Below, piece by piece: positions 26,538-34,743 of a DNA stretch of 64,000 bases. A program made the translations under genes and the position numbers. This DNA comes from Methanobacterium_B sp963825335 (GTDB lineage Archaea > Methanobacteriota > Methanobacteria > Methanobacteriales > Methanobacteriaceae): the NCBI GenBank assembly GCA_963825335.1, contig CAWGSP010000001.1, forward strand, positions 1,240,001 to 1,304,000, read 5' to 3'. The stretch's first letter is position 1, and the number at the start of each line of letters is the position of its first letter. The notes under the pieces were generated by a model. The model worked only from the letters and a program-made list of their open reading frames with translations. It was not told where the DNA came from and searched no databases.

Positions 26538-27203
26538 GTTCTATTATATGTAATTATAACTATATAATTTAAACCCCTCTAAACTTGAGTTTGAATAGAG
26601 GATTAAATGTGCTTTTTTTGTTTTATATATGATTTAATGTTGAGTTTTTAAAATTCCTCTTCTAATTTAGTTTTAAAAGAATTTAAAAGAATTTTGAACT
26701 TGTAAATTAATTAAATATGCATTATGCACTAATATTGTAGTTTAAATCGAACATAGGTTGTTAATTGGCCAAGAAGACTCTAAATCGAATTTGTTAAGTG
26801 AGATATTAAAAATTTTCATTTAACACAAAACTCACCAAGTACTGGCGGATAATAACTGAAACTTTTTAATATGTCTGTTAGAATGTAAAGATATTTACAA
26901 CGGCTATATTTCTATTGAAATTGGTGTAATTTGAACTAAAAAAATAGCAATAAGCATTATAGTTGTTTTTTTCATAATTCTGATTTACTTATGAATTTTT
27001 TTTATTATGTTTTTCAGGTGATTGTCGGCATTTTAGACAAACAATTCGACTGACGATAATTGTACAGAGTGTAAATATTACAATTCAAAGTCATTTAAAG
27101 GGTCTAAAAATTGTAAAAAAAATTTAAATTACTAACAAATTTAAATTACGTTTGTGATTTATTCAACCCACCAAATATGTGGGAATAAATATTCATTGAA
27201 TAT
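26538..27203. other. Intergenic region
   Basis: About 665 bases of AT-rich DNA. A cysteine-containing peptide frame near its right end (27040-27135) is entered separately as a possible remnant; 27186-27206 is a hairpin that belongs to the next gene. Otherwise nothing was recognised. Confidence 0.35.
27040..27135 (+). pseudogene. Possible remnant of a small Cys-rich gene
   Basis: One plus-strand frame reads NNSTDDNCTECKYYNSK then SFKGSKNCKKN and ends with TAA at 27133-27135; another frame just upstream (27021-27045) reads GDCRHFRQ. Put together across a frameshift these look like a small zinc-finger-type protein (C-x2-C pair and a third Cys), but no start codon or ribosome site is seen. Recorded only as a possible decayed gene. 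Confidence 0.2.
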
Positions 27204-27206
27204 TTA
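27186..27206 (-). terminator. Stop-codon-embracing hairpin
   Basis: TAAATATTC (27186-27194) pairs with GAATATTTA (27198-27206) over 9 bp around a 3-base loop, and the stop codon of the zinc-ribbon gene (27204-27206) is in the arm. No clear T-run follows on the minus strand. Confidence 0.4.
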
Positions 27207-27839
27207 AAGCATGTGTTGAAGAGTGGATAAACTATTGTTTTCTGCTTTAAGTTGAGCATTTGCGGCATTAATTTTTGATTGAACTACACTAGTAGATTGA
27301 CCTGAAGCTAATGCAATTTGGGCACTGTTAATTGCATCTTGCGTTTTAATTTGTTGAAGTTCAACATTCATATAGGTAGTAAACAGATTTTTATTGTTAG
27401 GTGAATCTGCCTTTGTTTGTAAATTTGATAATTCTGTACTTATATTATTGTACTGTGTTTGCACGATTGCCAATTGATCATAGTAAGATCCTTGTCCAGC
27501 ATCGTTTGTAATATGATTTGCTTGTGCACTAATCCCTAAATATCCAATAATAATCAGCGTAAATATAAACATTCCAATTATAATAACTGCTGCTACTAAA
27601 ATCGTTCCATAAATTAGTATTTTTTTTATTTTTTTATTTTCATTATTGTTGGGGTTTGATATGTTCTTAGTGTGTATTAATCTTCCACCACATTCACATT
27701 TAGAACTAAAGTCTTCTGGTTTTTCTCCAGGTTGTAATTCATATGAACCATGACAAGCATCACATACTAAATATCCTTTAATATTTTTTCCTTCTCTTTT
27801 ATCTAATAGCAACTGTTTAATTTTGTCATTTGAAACCAT
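27204..27839 (-). CDS. Membrane protein with N-terminal zinc ribbon and coiled-coil tail
   Basis: A 211-residue protein of unknown function. Residues ~26-52 contain YLVCDACHGSYELQPGE followed by KCECGG: a four-Cys zinc ribbon. Residues ~72-100 form one membrane helix (IKKILIYGTILVAAVIIIGM). The remainder is a Gln/Asn/Ser-rich helical tail, NHITNDAGQGSYYDQLAIVQ and onward, with sequons NNIS and NNSL. The ribbon would be cytoplasmic and the tail extracellular. ATG start at 27839 preceded by a GGGTGG site. Function unknown. Confidence 0.75.
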   Translation of the reverse strand: MVSNDKIKQLLLDKREGKNIKGYLVCDACHGSYELQPGEKPEDFSSKCECGGRLIHTKNISNPNNNENKKIKKILIYGTILVAAVIIIGMFIFTLIIIGYLGISAQANHITNDAGQGSYYDQLAIVQTQYNNISTELSNLQTKADSPNNKNLFTTYMNVELQQIKTQDAINSAQIALASGQSTSVVQSKINAANAQLKAENNSLSTLQHML

Positions 27840-28576
27840 CTAAAACCACCCAACTCTAACATACCAAATAAAGAAACTGTTAATAACCCATTATATTTCA
27901 TTACATATTACAGTTTTTGATATATTTCAATAATTAAAATTAGAATATAACCATGTCATATAGACAATAGGAAGTAAATTATAACATGCTGAAATTTGAT
28001 CTTTTTGTAAAATGGAACAAGTTAAACTATCCGGAAATTCCAGATAATTAAACTTCGTTAAGCATACAACGTCCTTATCTTTTCAAGCAAGCTTCTATTG
28101 TAGGTTATAAAATTGGAATTATAAAATGGATTTTTCCCTATTCATTAATACTAAAGTTAACTAATGGATTTATAAGTGTTCCAGATCTCCTGAATTAATA
28201 ATAAAAGTGTATTAAAATATCATTTAATTGTCAAAATACTCACATCCACGGTGCAAAGTAGGACATAAATGCTCATTTATCAAATTGAATAAAACTTCAG
28301 TACAGGTTTACAAATAATTTAGCAAGGAGATTCAATAATGATTTCAAATTAAATAGAATTATTTAGATACAATGTTAATATAAGATGGGATATTTAATAT
28401 ATGATATTAAACATTCTTTGAAGTAAAATTATTTTTGAATAAGATTATGAACAAAAATTATACATTTTTCTAATAAAACTACATAATTTTTTTACAGATC
28501 ATATGAGTATTCGAAACATGTTAAATCACTCATATAAAAAAAATTTAAACATTAAAAAAGAAATATTTGATCCCGA
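27840..28576. other. Intergenic region
   Basis: About 735 bases of very AT-rich DNA between two minus-strand genes. It must hold the upstream region of the zinc-ribbon gene (right of 27840) and the terminator of argH (near 28576). I saw no coding potential, repeat or RNA gene here. Confidence 0.4.
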
Positions 28577-28587
28577 TTACTCTCGGG
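28572..28587 (-). terminator. Stop-codon-embracing hairpin of argH
   Basis: CCCGA (28572-28576) pairs with TCGGG (28583-28587) around a 6-base loop that contains the argH stop (28577-28579). Downstream on the minus strand a T6 run follows within ~20 bases. A GC-rich stem in AT-rich DNA. Confidence 0.5.
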
Positions 28588-29983
28588 CAACCTTTATAAA
28601 CTCTTCTAAACTAGTAATCGCTTCACGAACTGCGGCTGGCGACGGACCACCTTTGACGTCCCTGGATTTAATTATTTCATAGGGATCTAAGGCTTTTTTT
28701 ATCAGTTCCTCATCAATTCCAAGTGGTGCACCATTCAATTCAACAGCGATCTCATCTAAAAATTTTGTATCTATGTCTTCAGGTCTGATCTCGAGTTCAA
28801 TGGCTTCGGTCACTGTCCTGCCAACTATCTGGTGCGCTATCCTGAATGGAAGATTTTTCTCCCTTACCATGAGGTCGGCTAATTCTGTTGCTGTCGAAAA
28901 ATTTGCCCTTGCAAGCTCAATTCCCCTATCCTTATTAAACTTCAAAGAGGAAAGCATACCACTAGTGATATTAATCATTGAACGTGCAGTATCAACAGCA
29001 TTCCAAAGGTGAGGTGTAACTTCCTGAAGGTCTCTGTTGTAACTGTGGGGCAGTGCCTTGAGAATGGATAAAATTGTCATGAGCTCCCCATATAAGACAG
29101 CAGTTTTTGAGCGTGAGATCTCAGCAACATCAGGATTTTTCTTTTGAGGCATGATTGAAGAAGTCGAAGAGTATTCATCGGATATTTCAATTAAACGAAA
29201 CTCGTAAGTACTCCAGATTATCAGTTCCTCGCTGATCTTAGAAATGTTAGATGCAAGCATTGAAAGCGCAAAAACAACTTCTGCCATGAAATCCCTAGAA
29301 CTAACAGCATCCATTGAATTTTCCATGACACATCTGAAACCTAAAAGATCAGAAGTTCGTTCACGGTCAATCTTGAAACCTGTTCCGGTCATGGCCGCAG
29401 ATCCAAGGGGACACATATCAACACGCTTTTTTGCATCTTCAATACGTTCATAATCCCGTCTCAATTCATTTGCATAGGCCATGAGATGGTGTGCAAATGT
29501 AGTTGGTTGTGCATGTTGGAGATGGGTGTAACCAACCATTACAGATTCTGTGTGATTGGATGAAATTCCTATGATAGTTTCAATAAAATCAAGAAGTTCT
29601 TCTTCTATTTCTTCTATTTCTTCCTTTAAAACAAGTCTAAGATCTGTTGCCACTTGGTCATTTCTTGATTTACCAGTGTGCATGAATCCTGCTGATTCAC
29701 CTATCTTCTCGGTAACATAATTTTCAAGCGCCATATGAATGTCTTCAACAGAGGAATCGAGGGTTAATGCGTTTATTCCTTCTGATTCTAGTTCATTAAG
29801 TGCTTTTAATATTTGATCAGCATTGTCAGCGGATATTATTCCCTGTTCCTTTAGCATGGTTGTATGGGCAAGGTTACACTTAATATCAGCATAAAATATC
29901 CTCTTATCAAATTCTAAGGAAGATGTGAAAGATGTAGCATCTGCAGTCATCTTACCTTTAAGCCTTCCGGACCTAAGATTCAA
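28577..29983 (-). CDS. argH: Argininosuccinate lyase
   Basis: Fumarase/aspartase superfamily enzyme of 468 residues that releases arginine and fumarate from argininosuccinate. Signature: SSTSSIMPQKKNPDVAE contains the flexible catalytic Ser loop; HTGKSRNDQ, VGYTHLQHAQPTTFAHHL (catalytic His) and CPLGSAAMTGTGF are present. The start is TTG at 29983 with AGGTGAT 6 bases upstream; MNLRSGRLKG is the normal N-terminus. It lies downstream of the S27ae gene and could be the last gene of that transcript. Confidence 0.97.
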   Translation of the reverse strand: MNLRSGRLKGKMTADATSFTSSLEFDKRIFYADIKCNLAHTTMLKEQGIISADNADQILKALNELESEGINALTLDSSVEDIHMALENYVTEKIGESAGFMHTGKSRNDQVATDLRLVLKEEIEEIEEELLDFIETIIGISSNHTESVMVGYTHLQHAQPTTFAHHLMAYANELRRDYERIEDAKKRVDMCPLGSAAMTGTGFKIDRERTSDLLGFRCVMENSMDAVSSRDFMAEVVFALSMLASNISKISEELIIWSTYEFRLIEISDEYSSTSSIMPQKKNPDVAEISRSKTAVLYGELMTILSILKALPHSYNRDLQEVTPHLWNAVDTARSMINITSGMLSSLKFNKDRGIELARANFSTATELADLMVREKNLPFRIAHQIVGRTVTEAIELEIRPEDIDTKFLDEIAVELNGAPLGIDEELIKKALDPYEIIKSRDVKGGPSPAAVREAITSLEEFIKVARE

Positions 29984-30076
29984 AAAAAATCACCTGCTGT
30001 TGTTTAAATATTCAATCCTATTTAAGATATCATTTAGATAAAAAAAATTTTTATCTAAATAATAATATCTGTTTAT

Positions 30077-30241
30077 CTATTTCTTAGATTCTTTGCCCTT
30101 GAACTGGGTGTAACCACATTTTCCACATGCGTAACGGTCTCCATGATCTGCCATGAAAACACCGTGTGAACATCTGACGCATTCTGGATTTTTACGCACT
30201 ATCTTATTATCTTTAACTTCGTAGAGTTCGAATTTTTTCAT
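30077..30241 (-). CDS. rps27ae: Small ribosomal subunit protein eS31 (S27ae)
   Basis: A 54-residue zinc-finger ribosomal protein, too short for a long-ORF list. It begins MKKFELYEVKDNKIVRKNPE, then has two Cys pairs, CVRCSHG and CGKCGY, that bind zinc; it ends FKGKESKK. Archaeal members lack the ubiquitin fusion of eukaryotes. Start ATG at 30241 with GGAGGGTTACT upstream, 14 bases after the S24e gene ends. Confidence 0.96.
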   Translation of the reverse strand: MKKFELYEVKDNKIVRKNPECVRCSHGVFMADHGDRYACGKCGYTQFKGKESKK

Positions 30242-30255
30242 AGTAACCCTCCAAT

Positions 30256-30564
30256 TTATTCTGAAGATTCCACATCTTCTTTAGAAACTTCTTTATTTTT
30301 CCTTATAACATGTTCCATCTCAACCTTTGAGAGACTTTCCTCTGAATCATAGAGTTTAGCATATCCATTAGCTTTACCCTCTCCATAGGATGGTTTTAGT
30401 GTGTGCACGACTAGAAGGTTTTTGTCAACATTTAAAGTTGCAACCAATCTATTTTTAACATCCAAGACTTTTGGGGTTGATTCTCCCTGGTATGTGCAGT
30501 CAAAGCGTATTTCAGTTCTGTTTAAAAGCGGATTTTCAATTTTTGTATTTACAATGATTTCCAT
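30256..30564 (-). CDS. rps24e: Small ribosomal subunit protein eS24 (S24e)
   Basis: 102-residue ribosomal protein of the S24e family. Family marks: IVNTKIENPLLNRTEI at the start, then VRNRLVATLN-like (VKNRLVATLNVDKNLLVVH) and SYGEGKANGYAKLYDSEE, which is nearly invariant. It is separated from the GTP-dependent dephospho-CoA kinase gene by one base and followed by S27ae 14 bases on. Cytoplasmic ribosome. Confidence 0.97.
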   Translation of the reverse strand: MEIIVNTKIENPLLNRTEIRFDCTYQGESTPKVLDVKNRLVATLNVDKNLLVVHTLKPSYGEGKANGYAKLYDSEESLSKVEMEHVIRKNKEVSKEDVESSE

Positions 30565-30565
30565 A

Positions 30566-31069
30566 TTATGCCTCCTCTAGCTTTTTGATAAGGTCTTCTG
30601 CCTTTTCTTTTAGTTTATCAACTTCACAAAGTACAACGCCTTCTCCTGGCTGGCCATAAAATATTATTGATCCAGCAGGGGCCATAACAATGCATGGAAT
30701 TACAGAGAGATCTTCCTCACCATCAACAATTATCAGTACATTGTAACCGGCTTTTTCAACTAAGCGGAATCCTTCCTGAATTGTTTTCCATAATTGGTCT
30801 GTTATGGTTCCAGACGGGTTTATTGTTTTTAATGTAACGTTATCATAACATATCTCATGTTCGGCAGGTTCTCTTTCGATCATATTATCCACAATGCCGA
30901 GTGCGGGTTTTATGCCTTCTTCAAGCATTTTACGCGTTGTTACGTCGCCTATGGATATTATAAGACCTTCACTTTCGTTTACCCTGTCTTTTGCATGAGC
31001 TATAGATGGATACAAAGTGCCCATGGGATTTTTAAACTCCGATCTCATCTCTTTTTTTAGTATTAACAC
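30566..31069 (-). CDS. GTP-dependent dephospho-CoA kinase (DUF359)
   Basis: A 167-residue enzyme of the archaeal DUF359 family, which phosphorylates dephospho-CoA with GTP in the last step of CoA synthesis. Characteristic motifs are IISIGDVTTRKMLEEG near residue 40, IKPALGIVDN, then VDGEEDLSVIPCI and FYGQPGEGVVLC, the conserved nucleotide/Asp segments. Start is GTG, overlapping the Spt4 stop (TAGTG), so the genes are translationally coupled. It belongs to the operon rpo7-spt4-this-S24e-S27ae. Confidence 0.93.
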   Translation of the reverse strand: MLILKKEMRSEFKNPMGTLYPSIAHAKDRVNESEGLIISIGDVTTRKMLEEGIKPALGIVDNMIEREPAEHEICYDNVTLKTINPSGTITDQLWKTIQEGFRLVEKAGYNVLIIVDGEEDLSVIPCIVMAPAGSIIFYGQPGEGVVLCEVDKLKEKAEDLIKKLEEA

Positions 31070-31251
31070 TATCTTACCCTCAGGGCATATTCTCCAGGGA
31101 GAGTTATGTGAAGTTCCTTTGCAATATCTGATCTTTCAGGATCCACAACAATCAAAAAACCGCTCCAGTTTTTTGAAGAGGATATATTACATATCGCACA
31201 TCTATCTTCTTCCATGAGTCTATGGCATCGTGTGCATGCTTTTAAAACCAT
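31069..31251 (-). CDS. spt4: Transcription elongation factor Spt4 (RpoE2)
   Basis: A 60-residue zinc protein. Four cysteines in KACTRCHRLM and DRCAICN bind zinc; KNWSGFLIVVDPERSDIA is the conserved core. Spt4 pairs with Spt5 to form a clamp that aids RNA polymerase processivity. Spt5 itself is not in the window. Start ATG directly after the Rpo7 stop, which is the typical archaeal rpoE1-rpoE2 arrangement. Confidence 0.95.
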   Translation of the reverse strand: MVLKACTRCHRLMEEDRCAICNISSSKNWSGFLIVVDPERSDIAKELHITLPGEYALRVR

Positions 31252-31845
31252 CTATTTTTTCCCCTTTGTTGTAGGCTTAGTAGTTTTACTAGGTTTCTTC
31301 TTCTTTTTTCCTTCTTCGATCCATTCGAATCTTCCCAAGCCGGGTTGTCTCATTGTAAGGCCGATCTTAGTTTCCTTAGAGGATTTTCCTTTCAGGCTCA
31401 ATGCAACAATTCTGGCACGAACTTTGTTACCCTCTTCTAAGCTTTTCTTAGATTCTTTACCCATCAACGCTCCTCTTTTCCCATCATAATTTATGTAGTC
31501 ATCTGTAACTTGGGATACGTGTACAAGTCCGTCCATAGGCCCTATTCGAATGAATGCACCGAATTCGGTAATTTCTATGACTTCTCCTTCCACAATCTCG
31601 TGTAGTTCTGGTTTAAAGAAAAGTGCTGTGAATAAGACGTCATGATATGCGGCGCCGTCTCCCATGATAACTTTTCCAATACCTAACTCTTCTATTTCCT
31701 TTACTGTTACCATCAACCCAAGTTTTTTGTCGATTTTACCAACGTAGCTTTCATTTAAAATTTCTATAGCAACGTCCATTAAAGGATCTTCAAACTTGCT
31801 TGGTGGGATTCTAACAGTGTCTTCTATTTTGGATACTAAATACAA
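31252..31845 (-). CDS. rpo7: DNA-directed RNA polymerase subunit Rpo7 (RpoE')
   Basis: Rpb7-type stalk subunit, about 197 residues. The N-terminal RNP-like domain begins YLVSKIEDTVRIPPSKF; the S1/OB domain follows with EGEVIEITEFGAFIRIGPMD and GLVHVSQVTDDY. The C-terminus is lysine-rich. I choose the TTG at 31845, giving MYLVSKIEDTVRIPP with GAGGG upstream, over the ATG at 31881, which would add a non-homologous 12-residue head. First gene of the polymerase/ribosomal transcript. Confidence 0.95.
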   Translation of the reverse strand: MYLVSKIEDTVRIPPSKFEDPLMDVAIEILNESYVGKIDKKLGLMVTVKEIEELGIGKVIMGDGAAYHDVLFTALFFKPELHEIVEGEVIEITEFGAFIRIGPMDGLVHVSQVTDDYINYDGKRGALMGKESKKSLEEGNKVRARIVALSLKGKSSKETKIGLTMRQPGLGRFEWIEEGKKKKKPSKTTKPTTKGKK

Positions 31846-31958
31846 ACAAATCCCTCTATTTTGCTTTAATAAACTAAGCAAATATATTTTTTTATATAAA
31901 TTTTTGGTTAACTAATAATATAATTTATGAACTTTATCAGTATATCACATTCTATTAA

Positions 31959-32480
31959 CTACATCTTATTGTAAAGTTCTTGGGAATGTTTCACGGCTTC
32001 GAATGCTTTTTCAGCATTTTCCCATCCTAAAACTTTGGTTGTTTTCCCTTCAAGTCGTTTATATTCTGTGAAGAAATGTTTAATTTCGTCTAAAAATTGT
32101 TTTGGGACGTCACTTATATCTTTGACATCGGTGAACCGTGGGTCGTTTGTTGGCACGGCCAGTATCTTATCGTCACTATCTTCACCATCGATCATCCTCA
32201 TCACACCAATGGGTCTCGATTCAATAACACACCCTGGAAATGTGGCTTCATCCATCATGACCAGTACGTCCATTGGGTCGCCATCGTCCCACAGTGTTTT
32301 TGGTATGATACCATACTCTGCTGGATAATGGAACGGTGAGTATAAAACCCTGTCAAGTGCAAATGCTTCTATATCCTTATCATATTCATATTTATTTCTT
32401 GATCCTTTCGGAATTTCCACAACAGCATATATCACTTCCGGAGCCGATGGCCCGGTTGGTATGTCTTTCCAGAGATTCAT
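31959..32480 (-). CDS. ppa: Inorganic pyrophosphatase
   Basis: Family I soluble pyrophosphatase of about 173 residues that hydrolyses PPi made by biosynthesis. The metal site DDGDPMDVLVMMDE and the neighbouring EYGIIPKTLWDD are typical; FHYPAEYGIIP and ILAVPTNDPRF complete the family pattern. The ATG at 32480 (MNLWKDIPTG) follows GGAGG by nine bases and is preferred over the GTG six codons upstream. Cytosolic. Confidence 0.96.
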   Translation of the reverse strand: MNLWKDIPTGPSAPEVIYAVVEIPKGSRNKYEYDKDIEAFALDRVLYSPFHYPAEYGIIPKTLWDDGDPMDVLVMMDEATFPGCVIESRPIGVMRMIDGEDSDDKILAVPTNDPRFTDVKDISDVPKQFLDEIKHFFTEYKRLEGKTTKVLGWENAEKAFEAVKHSQELYNKM

Positions 32481-32582
32481 AATTTTATTCCTCCTCACAT
32501 TTTAACTAGGGGTTGATCAAAATTTTTTAAAATATTCCAAGATGTATATATATTATAATATTACCAATGAATTCAAATTAGT

Positions 32583-32998
32583 TTATCTGATTATATGACC
32601 ATCAATGTCAAGGTATTTTCGCTGACGCAGGTACACAACATTAATATCTACCTCTCGAGCTTTCCTTCTTAATTCACGGTCATTTGTACAGAGAACCTTG
32701 GATCTTTCGGATAATCTTAGAAGTGCATGATCAACAGTTTCACCTGGATTGAGTTCCATATCCTGCACTTCAATAGGTGGTAAAGTGGTAACTTTGAGTG
32801 CAATTGATGCTGCTATCCTATTTTTGCCCTTAGATCTTTTTTTTATCCTTTCGAGTTCAACTACAACAGCTGAAGGTACTAAAAGTTTGTATGAAGGTAG
32901 TAGTTGCTCAAGTTCACCTGCAACATCGATGTGAAACTGAGCAGCCATCATAAAAAATTTGCGTCTATGATTGCCTCATAATTATTTGATGATACCAT
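32583..32998 (-). CDS. PIN-domain ribonuclease, apparently frameshifted near its N-terminus
   Basis: The open frame 32583-32951 (122 residues) starts MMAAQFHIDVAGELEQLLPS and lacks the first catalytic Asp of a PIN domain. In another frame directly upstream the DNA reads MVSSNNYEAIIDANF, from ATG 32996-32998 with GGAGG ~10 bases before, which is exactly the missing first strand (Asp-Ala-Asn). The frames meet at the A6 tract 32952-32957 (T6 on the coding strand); one extra base would join them. Later acidic motifs (GETVDHALL, VLCTNDRELRRKA) are intact, as in archaeal Fcf1/Utp23-like PIN proteins of rRNA processing. It is the gene after aIF2-gamma, overlapping its 3' end. Confidence 0.75.
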
Positions 32999-34208
32999 AA
33001 CCAATTAACCTCCACCTAGCACCTACACGTCTGCTTAGTGCAACTCTCTGCCCTTCTTCGGCACATACTGGTAGTTTTAAGTTGACTTCTACTTCATTTT
33101 TCCTTGCGCTGGTTACAACACCTACAGATGTTGAAGTACCAATGTTGATCATTAGAAGTTCCGATGATTTGATTGGATCGACTTTACGTTCCTCTTTGGT
33201 ACCAACAACTCTTTCAAGGAGATGGGTTTTCATTGTGAAGTCATGCATAATTGGTGGTAGTGTTCCGGGTTTTCCAGCAACCGATCCTGATAATGAATCT
33301 GCCTTTGTAAGAGCTGGGTCGAGTTTTGTACCCACACCTATGAGCCCTCCAGGACCAACCTCATCAACATTTTCACCGGCAGCAACAAGACCAGTAATTT
33401 CTGAGTGCAAACTCATCCACTCAACTTTTCCTTTGTTTTTGATCTGTATACCAGGTTTTATCTCTAATTCATCCCCTACCTTGAGTTTTCCCTGAACAAG
33501 CGAACCGCCTATTACTCCACCTTCTATTTTTTCAGGACTCGATCCTGGTTTGTTAATATCGAAGGATCTTGCAACAAACATTCTAGGAGATTTTCTAAGG
33601 GATCTTCTAGGAGTTCTAATATTTTCCTGGATTACTTCGATCAAGATATCAATATTTGCACCTTGCTGTGCTGAGACAGGTATTATTGGTGCATCTTCTG
33701 CACATGTTCCCTTTACAAATTCTTGTATTTCATGGTAACTTTCTATTGCCCTTTCCTTTGAAACAATATCAATCTTGTTTTGAACCACTATGACTTCCTT
33801 GACACCTATAACATCCAGTGCCATAAGGTGTTCTTTGGTTTGTGGTTGTGGACACGTTTCATTGGCCGCTATTACTAAAACAGCGCCGTCCATTATGGCT
33901 GCGCCTGAAAGCATGGTTGCCATCAATGTTTCGTGCCCAGGTGAATCAACGAAAGATACCTTCCTCAGGGTACTGGTTTCTTCTCCACAGTGATTGCACA
34001 CAAGTGCAGTTGTGAAGCATTGCGGAGTTGGACAAGTGGTACATCTGCGGAAGGTTATGTCAGCATAACCTAACCTTATTGAAATACCCCTCTTAGTCTC
34101 TTCGCTGTGAGTGTCTGTCCATATGCCGGATAGGGCTTTAGTCAGAGTTGTTTTGCCGTGGTCTACATGTCCCACTAGCCCTATGTTTATTTCAGACTGT
34201 ACTTTCAC
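32982..34208 (-). CDS. Translation initiation factor aIF2 gamma subunit
   Basis: GTPase of about 408 residues, core of the aIF2 complex that carries initiator Met-tRNA. G1 GLVGHVDHGKTTL, the zinc knuckle CTTCPTPQCFTTALVCNHC, G3 DSPGHETLM and G4 QNKID are present, with domains II and III behind them (GGSLVQGKLKVGDELEIKP, SGSVAGKPGTLPP). The GTG at 34208 (MKVQSEINIG) is favoured over the 34238 start, which would give a non-homologous head. It follows the S6e gene by 19 bases, and alpha and beta subunits are not in the window. Confidence 0.96.
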   Translation of the reverse strand: MKVQSEINIGLVGHVDHGKTTLTKALSGIWTDTHSEETKRGISIRLGYADITFRRCTTCPTPQCFTTALVCNHCGEETSTLRKVSFVDSPGHETLMATMLSGAAIMDGAVLVIAANETCPQPQTKEHLMALDVIGVKEVIVVQNKIDIVSKERAIESYHEIQEFVKGTCAEDAPIIPVSAQQGANIDILIEVIQENIRTPRRSLRKSPRMFVARSFDINKPGSSPEKIEGGVIGGSLVQGKLKVGDELEIKPGIQIKNKGKVEWMSLHSEITGLVAAGENVDEVGPGGLIGVGTKLDPALTKADSLSGSVAGKPGTLPPIMHDFTMKTHLLERVVGTKEERKVDPIKSSELLMINIGTSTSVGVVTSARKNEVEVNLKLPVCAEEGQRVALSRRVGARWRLIGYGIIK

Positions 34209-34227
34209 GATATTACACCCGTAAACT

Positions 34228-34605
34228 TTACTCCTCACTTTCTAAAAGTTCATTAATATCCTTTTCACCCTTCTGGGTAACGATAGTGTTGATCTGCACG
34301 ATATCGTCGGATACTGTATTTCCACGAACAGTTTTCCTTCTTCGCTGTCCATCTCTTTTTGGATTAAAACCAATGCCTCCGGCTAGAAGACTTTTTATCC
34401 TTCTTGGTCCATCCACATCTTTTTTCATGGGAAAACCATTTTTATCGCTTCCACCGGTTATTTTGAGTTTGTATCCAGCCAATCCAACGAGAGAAGCATC
34501 AAATTCCTCACCTATTGTTAGTCCAATAAGAGTTTTTGACTCTGCGGTCTCTACTTCAACTTGATGACTTTTTTCGCCTTCTGAAATAACTAATTTAAAT
34601 GCCAA
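34228..34605 (-). CDS. rps6e: Small ribosomal subunit protein eS6 (S6e)
   Basis: A 125-residue archaeal S6e, shorter than the eukaryotic protein because the long basic C-terminal tail is absent. Motifs KITGGSDKNGFPMKKDVDG and FNPKRDGQRRRKTVRGNTV are characteristic. TTG start with GGAGGAGA upstream. It sits directly before aIF2-gamma, a common archaeal order. Confidence 0.96.
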   Translation of the reverse strand: MAFKLVISEGEKSHQVEVETAESKTLIGLTIGEEFDASLVGLAGYKLKITGGSDKNGFPMKKDVDGPRRIKSLLAGGIGFNPKRDGQRRRKTVRGNTVSDDIVQINTIVTQKGEKDINELLESEE

Positions 34606-34743
34606 TATATCTCCTCCATCTTATTCTGGTTCTTTATAATCTATATTATTTATCGTTTTCCATTGTATGATTCAATGATCGTGGTTTGATTTAATTAGAA
34701 TCTTAAAATTATAACTAAATTAGTATTTAAACAGTTTTAGGAA

